From Pseudomonas sp. (GTDB lineage Bacteria; Pseudomonadota; Gammaproteobacteria; Pseudomonadales; Pseudomonadaceae): a DNA stretch of 16,741 nucleotides. Position numbers and translations under genes: made by a program. Location: positions 1-16,741 of the forward strand of contig DNMQ01000061.1 of assembly GCA_003488145.1 (NCBI GenBank). Reading direction: 5' to 3'. The notes under the pieces are model-generated. The model was not told the origin of the DNA, made no database searches, and was given only the letters and a program-made list of their open reading frames with translations. This document shows, piece after piece, positions 1-5,618 of this stretch; the stretch's first letter is position 1; each line of letters starts with the position of its first letter.

Positions 1-402
1 GCCGAGCGCATCAAGCAGGAAATCGGTACCGCCTTCCCGGGCGGCGAGGTCCGCGAAGTGGACGTCCGTGGCCGCAACCTGGCCGAAGGCGTACCGCGCA
101 GCTTCACCCTGAATTCCAACGAAGTGCTCGAAGCCCTGCAGGAATCGCTGGCGACCATCGTTCAAGCGGTCAAGAGCGCGCTGGAGCAATCTCCGCCGGA
201 GCTGGCCTCCGACATCGCCGAGCGCGGCCTGGTGTTGACAGGCGGCGGCGCGCTGCTGCGTGATCTAGACAAGCTGCTCGCCCAGGAAACCGGTCTGCCG
301 GTGATCGTCGCCGAGGAGCCGCTGACCTGCGTCGCCCGTGGCGGTGGTCGCGCGCTGGAGATGATGGATCGTCACGCCATGGACCTGCTGTCCACGGAGT
401 GA
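1..402 (+). CDS. mreB: Rod shape-determining protein MreB, C-terminal part (5' end outside window)
   Basis: Bacterial actin homologue that polymerises on the inner face of the cytoplasmic membrane and positions the elongation machinery for peptidoglycan synthesis. The reading frame is open from base 1 and ends in TGA at 400-402, giving 133 residues, which I estimate as the last 40% of a roughly 345-residue family member. Recognisable stretches are AERIKQEIG at the very start, [18 protein letters not shown], the actin-fold nucleotide-site signature [15 protein letters not shown] at about codons 79-93, and the terminal [16 protein letters not shown]. An internal GTG at 58 is in frame but is not the start, because family-conserved sequence continues upstream to the window edge. 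mreC and mreD follow on the same strand, separated by about 100 nt holding a strong hairpin. Identification is secure; only the N-terminal two thirds are unseen. Confidence 0.97.
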   Translation, partial: AERIKQEIGTAFPGGEVREVDVRGRNLAEGVPRSFTLNSNEVLEALQESLATIVQAVKSALEQSPPELASDIAERGLVLTGGGALLRDLDKLLAQETGLPVIVAEEPLTCVARGGGRALEMMDRHAMDLLSTE

Positions 403-422
403 GCCTGCGCCGCTGTGCTCAT

Positions 423-463
423 GACAAGCCGAAAGATCCGGTCGCACCGGCTTTCGGCTTGTC
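423..463 (+). terminator. Strong hairpin between mreB and mreC (terminator/attenuator or 3'-end stabiliser)
   Basis: A perfect 13-bp inverted repeat, GACAAGCCGAAAG at 423-435 and CTTTCGGCTTGTC at 451-463, encloses a second 5-bp stem (CCGGT 438-442 / ACCGG 446-450) with a CGC loop. It begins about 20 nt after the mreB stop. No run of T follows immediately (GCGTTTA comes next), so a canonical intrinsic terminator is not certain. It may cause partial termination or protect the mreB 3' end, which would let MreB be made in excess of MreC and MreD. The function is inferred; the hairpin itself is directly visible. Confidence 0.6.
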
Positions 464-489
464 GCGTTTAGTCTCAAGCTTTTACTCGT

Positions 490-493
490 GAGG
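490..493 (+). promoter_or_regulatory. Putative Shine-Dalgarno (GAGG) deciding the mreC start
   Basis: GAGG at 490-493 is the only good ribosome binding site near the conserved mreC N-terminus. It lies 8 nt before the ATC codon at 502. There is no comparable site before the TTG at 529 (upstream is GCCAAGGGACCT, a weak match). This is the main reason to extend mreC upstream of the first conventional start codon. Confidence 0.5.
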
Positions 494-501
494 TAGTTGC
501 A

Positions 502-1512
502 ATCAAGCCGCTATTTGCCAAGGGACCTTTGCTCGGTGTGCGCCTGCTGGTGTTCGTCGTGCTTTGTGTCGTGCTGATGGTGGTGGATGCACGCTTCGAC
601 GCGCTGAAGACGGTACGCAGCCAGATGGGGCTGGTGCTGACGCCGTTCTACTGGGTCGCCGACATGCCGGTGCGGATCTGGAGAGGTGCGACCGAGCAGA
701 TCGCCAGTAGCAGCAGCCTGATGGCCGAGAACGAGAAGCTCAAGGCCGAGGCGCTGCTGATGCAGCGGCGCCTGCAGAAGCTGGCGATGCTCACCGAGCA
801 GAACGTGCGCCTGCGCGAGTTGCTCAACTCGGCGGCGCTGGTGGATGACAAGGTCATCGTCGCCGAGCTGATCGGGCTCGACCCGAACCCGTTCACCCAT
901 CGCATCCTGATCGACAAGGGCGAGAAGGACGGCGTCTTCATGGGGCAGCCGGTGCTCGATGCCAGCGGCCTGATGGGGCAGGTCGTCGAGGTGCTGCCGT
1001 ATGCCGCGCGCGTGCTGCTGCTGACCGATGTCACCCATAGCATTCCGGTGCAGGTCAACCGCAACGGACTGCGTGCGATCGCCGTGGGTACCGGCAATCC
1101 GGACTATCTCGAGCTGCGCCATGTGGCCGAAACGGCTGATGTAAAAGCAGGAGATCTGTTGGTCAGTTCCGGGCTCGGTCAGCGATTCCCAAGCGGCTAT
1201 CCGGTGGCGCAGGTGACCGAGGTGGTGCACGGCTCCGGCCAGCCGTTCGCCATCGTACGTGCGGTGCCGACCGCCATGCTCAATCGCAGCCGCTATCTGA
1301 TGCTGGTCTTCAGCGATTCGCGGACGCCGGAAGAGCGGGCCGCCGACGCTGCCGAGGCCCAGGCCGATGCCGATCAGAAAGCCGCTGCCGAAGGCGCGGA
1401 GGCAGCCGCACCTGCGCCCGCACCCGCTGCTGAGGCGGGGGCTGAAACGAGCGATTCCGAGCAGGCGCCCGCCGCTTCGTCGTCGACAACGGTATCGGAG
1501 GAGGCGCAATGA
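502..1512 (+). CDS. mreC: Cell shape-determining protein MreC (start codon uncertain)
   Basis: Bitopic inner-membrane protein that links MreB to the periplasmic cell-wall synthesis machinery. From the proposed start it has 336 residues: a short cytoplasmic N-terminus, one membrane helix at about 14-29, a periplasmic coiled coil at about 73-107 (LMAENEKLKAEALLMQRRLQ onward), the two-lobed beta domain at about 119-269 with ILIDKGEKDGV, GQPVLDASG and VSSGLGQRFPSGYPVA, and an Ala/Pro/Glu-rich tail from about 284. The first ATG/GTG/TTG in frame is TTG at 529, but the codons before it read IKPLFAKGP. This matches the E. coli N-terminus MKPIFSRGP as I remember it, and E. coli Met1 falls on ATC at 502. 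I therefore annotate 502; 529 is the conservative alternative. The stop overlaps the mreD start by 4 bp (ATGA), so the two are translationally coupled. Confidence 0.93.
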   Translation: MKPLFAKGPLLGVRLLVFVVLCVVLMVVDARFDALKTVRSQMGLVLTPFYWVADMPVRIWRGATEQIASSSSLMAENEKLKAEALLMQRRLQKLAMLTEQNVRLRELLNSAALVDDKVIVAELIGLDPNPFTHRILIDKGEKDGVFMGQPVLDASGLMGQVVEVLPYAARVLLLTDVTHSIPVQVNRNGLRAIAVGTGNPDYLELRHVAETADVKAGDLLVSSGLGQRFPSGYPVAQVTEVVHGSGQPFAIVRAVPTAMLNRSRYLMLVFSDSRTPEERAADAAEAQADADQKAAAEGAEAAAPAPAPAAEAGAETSDSEQAPAASSSTTVSEEAQ

Positions 1513-1997
1513 TCAGCGGGCGGCCAAATAATGGATGGGTCATCTGGTTCAGCCTGACGATCGCGCTGCTGCTCAGCGTCGCGCCCATGCCCGGCAGCGC
1601 GGAGATCGCACGGCCGCTATGGCTGGGGTTGGTCATCGCCTTCTGGTCGTTGGTTCTGCCGCATCGCGGTGGGCTGGGCGCCGCGTTCTGTTTCGGGCTC
1701 GCGCAGGACGTGCTGGCCGGCACGCTGTTCGGCCAGAGCGCCTTGCCGCTGATTCTGATCGCTTTTCTGGTGCTGAGCCTGCAACAACGCCTGCGCATGT
1801 TTCCGCTGTGGCAACAGAGCATGGTGCTGCTGGTTGTGCTCGGCCTCGCCCAGTTGGTGCAGCTCTGGCTGAACACGCTGACCGGTAATCGGCCGCCGAC
1901 GCTGCTGTTCCTCGTGCCTGTGCCGGTCAGCGCATTGCTCTGGCCTTGGGTTTATGTCGCGTTGCAGGGGCTGCGTCAGCGATTTGCGGTGTATTGA
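1509..1997 (+). CDS. mreD: Rod shape-determining protein MreD
   Basis: Small polytopic inner-membrane protein of the elongasome that acts with MreC. The 162-residue product is strongly hydrophobic, with roughly five to six membrane segments (about 9-25, 37-51, 55-70, 78-92, 103-122 and 131-152). The family's conserved loop FGLAQDVLAGTLFGQSAL lies at about 62-79. Length matches the family (about 160). The ATG at 1509 overlaps the mreC stop (ATGA) and is preceded by a strong GGAGGAGG at 1497-1504, which settles the start. The C-terminus QGLRQRFAVY ends in the basic cytoplasmic tail typical of these proteins. It is the last gene of the mreBCD group; a 188-nt gap follows before the next gene. Confidence 0.95.
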   Translation: MISGRPNNGWVIWFSLTIALLLSVAPMPGSAEIARPLWLGLVIAFWSLVLPHRGGLGAAFCFGLAQDVLAGTLFGQSALPLILIAFLVLSLQQRLRMFPLWQQSMVLLVVLGLAQLVQLWLNTLTGNRPPTLLFLVPVPVSALLWPWVYVALQGLRQRFAVY

Positions 1998-2185
1998 CCA
2001 ACGCCCGGTCGATTTCGTCCGTCGTACTCTGCGCTGAAAAAATCTGATCTTTTGTATGGGTTTGTGCCGCCGGGCACGGCTTACGCCTTGCTGCTCCAAA
2101 GCAATTCTGAAATCATGCTGCCGCTATGGCGTTCCGCCATTACTGGTTTCTGCTTCAGAAGACGATAAGCACAACAGCACGGGCG

Positions 2186-3340
2186 ATGAGTATGGAAGCT
2201 GGCAGTTCGATTTTTTCCAGGCCGCAAGGCTCTCGTGGCGCCCGTGCGGTGCTGGCTGCCGGCGCGGTAGGGTCGCTGCTGATGACGCTGGTCATGAGCA
2301 CTGGTTACTCTCAGGCCGATAGCGCCCCGCAGGCCCCTCAGTTGGCCAAGCTGTCGGCCCCAGATACGCTCTCCACCGTTACCGCTCCCTCTGAGTCCGC
2401 TGCCGATTCGCCTCGCGCCGAGCAGCTGGCCGGCAAGATTGCAGAGCTCGACGCCATTCTCCTTGAAAAGCAGAAGCTTGAAGATGCGCTGCGAGCCGAG
2501 AAGAGCGAGCTCGCTGCCGTGCGATTGCAGCTGGCCAACAGCAAGAAGCTGATTCGCCTGGAGGTCGACGACTTCCTCGGTCAGAGCGCCGAGCGCAAGC
2601 GTCTCGATGAGCTGCTGGACGAGCACAAACGTAGTGCCGAAGCCGAGAAAGCCATTGGCGAACGCGTCGAAGCTCTGGAGAAGGATCTCGGCAGCCAGCA
2701 CCTGAAGTTCTCGCTTGCCGCGCGTGACGTCGATCGTCTCAAGACCCAGCTGGCGGCCGAGGTTCGCGAGCGCAACAGCAAGAAGATTCAGGCCATTGCC
2801 CGCAAGCTGGACAAGACCATTCGCTTCGAGCAGTCGGTTTCGTTCCGCTGTTCCGCCAGCAAGAGCCTCGCGGCCTGCCTGGCCGAGCACCGCAACGATG
2901 GTCAGATGTCGCAATGGGTGCTGGAAAACTACCAGCGTGTGCTGGCCGAGGATATCCGCGAGCAGGTTGCCCATGTCGACCTGGATACCGCCTGGTACCG
3001 TTACCGCACACGTACCGATTTCGCCCAGGCAAGCATGAGCCTGGACGGCACCGTCAACGCGCAGATGAACGTCGAGGCGACCATCACGGCGAAGAAGATG
3101 ATGCCGTGCGCGATCCTCGATGTGCCCTACGAGCAATGCGACAGCAAGACCCACTCGCTGATCGTGCGTAGCAACAAGTACGACGATCGGGTCCGCATCA
3201 ACGACCAGGAGCATGGCGCCACGCCGGTTTCGCTGGTGCTCGACAGCGGTGTCTATGACATTCAGGTCACCTCCGGTGGGATTACCCAGAAGCGCACGCT
3301 GTCGCTCAAGGGTGATCAGGTGGTCAACTTCAAGTTCTGA
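2186..3340 (+). CDS. Unrecognised membrane-anchored coiled-coil protein with PEGA-like C-terminus
   Basis: I do not recognise this gene. From the ATG at 2186 it encodes 384 residues. A basic N-terminus (FSRPQGSRGAR) precedes a hydrophobic segment at about 21-40 (AVLAAGAVGSLLMTLVMSTG), suggesting a signal anchor or uncleaved signal peptide. An Ala/Ser/Pro linker follows to about 75. A long charged helical region at about 78-210, rich in Glu, Lys, Leu and Ala, looks like a coiled coil. A middle domain has four cysteines in two pairs (Cys222/Cys231 and Cys308/Cys318). The last 50 residues read HGATPVSLVLDSGVYDIQV and onward, the G-TP-L-L-G-Y-I-V spacing of PEGA-type beta domains. A periplasmic location is likely, and the cysteines could form disulfides. 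In-frame ATGs at 2126 and 2192 are alternative starts; none has a good Shine-Dalgarno. It lies between mreD and maf, so a cell-envelope role is possible but unproven. Confidence 0.8.
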   Translation: MSMEAGSSIFSRPQGSRGARAVLAAGAVGSLLMTLVMSTGYSQADSAPQAPQLAKLSAPDTLSTVTAPSESAADSPRAEQLAGKIAELDAILLEKQKLEDALRAEKSELAAVRLQLANSKKLIRLEVDDFLGQSAERKRLDELLDEHKRSAEAEKAIGERVEALEKDLGSQHLKFSLAARDVDRLKTQLAAEVRERNSKKIQAIARKLDKTIRFEQSVSFRCSASKSLAACLAEHRNDGQMSQWVLENYQRVLAEDIREQVAHVDLDTAWYRYRTRTDFAQASMSLDGTVNAQMNVEATITAKKMMPCAILDVPYEQCDSKTHSLIVRSNKYDDRVRINDQEHGATPVSLVLDSGVYDIQVTSGGITQKRTLSLKGDQVVNFKF

Positions 3341-3347
3341 TCCATGC

Positions 3348-3368
3348 CCGGCGTAGTCCTTACGCCGG
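3348..3368 (+). terminator. Hairpin after the coiled-coil gene (possible terminator)
   Basis: A perfect 8-bp inverted repeat, CCGGCGTA (3348-3355) and TACGCCGG (3361-3368), with a GTCCT loop, begins 8 nt after the stop of the coiled-coil gene and 68 nt before maf. The following bases TCCTCTGCGCC are pyrimidine-rich but lack a T run. It most likely marks the end of the upstream transcript, which would make maf a separate unit. Confidence 0.5.
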
Positions 3369-3435
3369 TCCTCTGCGCCTTCCTCGACGTACCCCGGATA
3401 TGCGACGCTGTCGCTTTACCGTCTGAGGAACTGCC

Positions 3436-4026
3436 ATGGGCGCTCTGTTTCTTGCCTCGGCATCACCCCGCCGCCGCGAATTGCTCGCGCAGATCGGCGT
3501 GCCGTTTTCTCTCGTCAGCGTGTCCGTCGATGAAACGCCCTCGCCAACCGAGTCGCCCGAGGCGTATGTCGAGCGCGTTGCGCGCGACAAGGCGCTCGCC
3601 GGGCTCGTCAGTCTGGGGGATCGCGACGGCTGCGTGCTGGGTGCCGACACCAGCGTGGTGCTCGATCAGCATATTCTCGGCAAGCCTGCCGACCGTGCCG
3701 ACGGGCTCGCCATGCTGGCGGCGTTATCCGGGCGTACGCACCGGGTCATGACCGCCGTCGCGCTGGCCAGTCGAAGTGCCTGCGAGGTGCGTGTGGTCAT
3801 CAGCGAGGTGACCTTCCGTACCATCGACGAAGCCGAAGCCGAACGCTATTGGGATAGCGGAGAGCCGGCGGACAAGGCGGGCGGTTACGCCATCCAGGGC
3901 TGGGGCGCGGTGTTCGTCAGCCAGTTGCACGGCAGCTATTCGGCGGTGGTTGGCCTGCCGTTATGTGAAACGGCGCAGCTGATCGACGCCTTCGGATTTC
4001 CACGTTGGACCAAAGGCTCAAGCTAG
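3436..4026 (+). CDS. maf: Maf-family nucleotide pyrophosphatase (YhdE type, dTTP/UTP)
   Basis: House-cleaning enzyme that hydrolyses nucleoside triphosphates, including dTTP, UTP and modified bases, to monophosphate and pyrophosphate in the cytoplasm; in some bacteria it affects septation. The 196-residue length fits the family. Visible motifs are the substrate-loop [10 protein letters not shown] at 8-17, the GADT motif with the catalytic Asp71 at 69-72, [15 protein letters not shown] at 147-161 and [11 protein letters not shown] at 166-176. The overall pattern ([10 protein letters not shown], then [13 protein letters not shown]) resembles E. coli YhdE rather than YceF. The ATG at 3436 has GAGGAA at 3424-3429 upstream. 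In Pseudomonas this gene normally follows mreD directly; here the coiled-coil gene intervenes. rng follows after 85 nt. Confidence 0.93.
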   Translation: MGALFLASASPRRRELLAQIGVPFSLVSVSVDETPSPTESPEAYVERVARDKALAGLVSLGDRDGCVLGADTSVVLDQHILGKPADRADGLAMLAALSGRTHRVMTAVALASRSACEVRVVISEVTFRTIDEAEAERYWDSGEPADKAGGYAIQGWGAVFVSQLHGSYSAVVGLPLCETAQLIDAFGFPRWTKGSS

Positions 4027-4054
4027 AGCCTGTGGCTTCGGCGCGCAGGCCGGT

Positions 4055-4060
4055 TAGAAT
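4055..4060 (+). promoter_or_regulatory. Possible -10 element (TAGAAT) upstream of rng
   Basis: TAGAAT in the context CGGTTAGAATCG lies 52 nt before the rng start, in the 85-nt maf-rng gap. It is a good sigma-70 -10 match, but no convincing -35 is seen 17 nt upstream (TGTGGC region). It may give rng, and the genes after it, their own promoter. Low confidence. Confidence 0.3.
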
Positions 4061-4111
4061 CGACTCAACCACCAGCTAGCGCTGCACATCAAGCCACCGC
4101 CGAGAACAACA

Positions 4112-5569
4112 ATGAGCGAAGAAATCCTGATGAACATCACCCCCATGGAATCGCGGGTGGCGGTGGTGGAGAACGGTGTCCTGCAGGAGGTGCATGTCGA
4201 GCGCACCCAGCGCCGCGGCATCGTCGGCAACATCTACAAGGGCAAGGTGGTGCGCGTCCTGCCGGGTATGCAGGCGGCGTTCGTCGACATAGGGCTGGAT
4301 CGCGCCGCGTTCATCCATGCTTCCGAGATTTCCGCCCGCGAGGGTAATGCGGTCGAGCCGATCAACGCCCTGGTTCACGAAGGCCAGAGTCTGGTGGTGC
4401 AGGTCACCAAGGACCCCATCGGTACCAAGGGCGCGCGCCTGACCACGCAGCTGTCGATCCCATCGCGCTACCTGGTGTACATGCCGCGCACCAGCCATGT
4501 CGGCATTTCCTTGCGTATCGAAGATGAAGCCGAGCGCGAGCGGCTCAAGCAGGTCGTTGCCGAATGCGTTGAGGCAGAGGGTATCCAGGAAGCCGGTGGC
4601 TTCATCCTGCGTACCGCGGCTGAAGGGGCTGGCAGCGACGAGATACTCATGGATATCCGCTATCTGCGCCGTCTGTGGGAGCAGATCGCCAGTCAGATCA
4701 AGACCGTCGAAGCGCCCACGGTGATCTACGAAGACCTCTCTCTGGCCATGCGCACCCTGCGTGATCTGGTCAATCCGCGGATCGAGAAGATCCGTATCGA
4801 TTCGCGGGAGAATTTTCAGAAGGTCACCCAGTTCGTCGGCGAGCTGATGCCCGAGCTGGGCGACCGCCTCGAACACTATCCGGGCGAGCGGCCGATCTTC
4901 GATCTCTATGGCGTCGAGGACGAGATCCAGAAGGCGCTGGAGCGCAAGGTCATGCTCAAGTCAGGCGGTTACCTGATCATCGATCCGGCCGAGGCGATGA
5001 CCACGATCGACGTCAACACCGGTGCATTCGTCGGTCATCGCACGCTGGAAGAAACCATTTTCAAGACCAATCTTGAGTCGGCCACCGCCATCGCACGCCA
5101 GCTCCGGCTGCGCAATCTGGGCGGCATCATCATCATCGACTTCATCGACATGGAGGACGAGGAGCATCGTCGCCAGGTCCTGCGCACGCTGGAGAAGCAG
5201 CTCGAGCGCGATCACGCCAAGACCAACATCATCGGCATCACCGAGCTCGGCCTGGTGCAGATGACCCGCAAGCGCACCCGCGAAAGCCTCGAACAGGTGC
5301 TGTGCGAACCCTGCATGTGCTGTCAGGGGCGCGGCAAGCTGAAGACGCCGGAGACCGTCTGCTACGAGATATTCCGCGAGATCCTGCGTGAGGCGCGGGC
5401 CTACCAGGCGGAAGGCTACCGGGTGCTGGCCAATCAGAAGGTGATCGATCGTCTGCTCGACGAGGAGTCGGGCAATGTCGCCGACCTGGAGGCCTTTATC
5501 GGTCGCTCGATCAAGTTCCAGGTGGAAAGCATGTACTCCCAGGAACAGTACGACGTGGTGTTGCTCTGA
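4112..5569 (+). CDS. rng: Ribonuclease G
   Basis: Single-strand-specific endoribonuclease of the RNase E/G family. It matures the 5' end of 16S rRNA and degrades some mRNAs. The 485-residue product lacks the long disordered scaffold tail of RNase E, so it is RNase G. An S1 RNA-binding region spans about 36-125 (RRGIVGNIYKGKVVRVLPGM). The 5'-sensor/RNase H-like part follows. The catalytic magnesium ligands are Asp300 (TTIDVNTGAFVG) and Asp343 (IIIDFIDME), corresponding to Asp303 and Asp346 of RNase E. The zinc-link cysteines are Cys401 and Cys404 within CEPCMCCQGRG. A small C-terminal dimerisation region ends in VVLL. The start at 4112 aligns with the E. coli N-terminus (MTAELLVNVTPSETRVA as I remember it), although its ribosome binding site is weak. 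Confidence 0.97.
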   Translation: MSEEILMNITPMESRVAVVENGVLQEVHVERTQRRGIVGNIYKGKVVRVLPGMQAAFVDIGLDRAAFIHASEISAREGNAVEPINALVHEGQSLVVQVTKDPIGTKGARLTTQLSIPSRYLVYMPRTSHVGISLRIEDEAERERLKQVVAECVEAEGIQEAGGFILRTAAEGAGSDEILMDIRYLRRLWEQIASQIKTVEAPTVIYEDLSLAMRTLRDLVNPRIEKIRIDSRENFQKVTQFVGELMPELGDRLEHYPGERPIFDLYGVEDEIQKALERKVMLKSGGYLIIDPAEAMTTIDVNTGAFVGHRTLEETIFKTNLESATAIARQLRLRNLGGIIIIDFIDMEDEEHRRQVLRTLEKQLERDHAKTNIIGITELGLVQMTRKRTRESLEQVLCEPCMCCQGRGKLKTPETVCYEIFREILREARAYQAEGYRVLANQKVIDRLLDEESGNVADLEAFIGRSIKFQVESMYSQEQYDVVLL

Positions 5570-5618
5570 ACAATGGTAGACCGGGCCGCAAGGGCCAGGA
5601 TGACCGGAGCGCATCCAG

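Noticed and set aside
511..1509. Long open frame on the - strand opposite mreC (332 codons)
   Set aside because: It mirrors mreC almost exactly, is rich in His/Arg/Gln as expected for antisense of a high-GC gene, and has no recognisable domain or ribosome binding site.
1994..2030. TTGACC at 1994 as a -35 with TACTCT at 2025 as a -10
   Set aside because: The spacing is about 25 nt, too long for a sigma-70 promoter.
2081..3214. 377-codon open frame on the - strand opposite the coiled-coil gene
   Set aside because: The + strand frame has a coherent anchor, coiled coil and PEGA-like end; the - strand product has no family features and looks like a codon-usage shadow.
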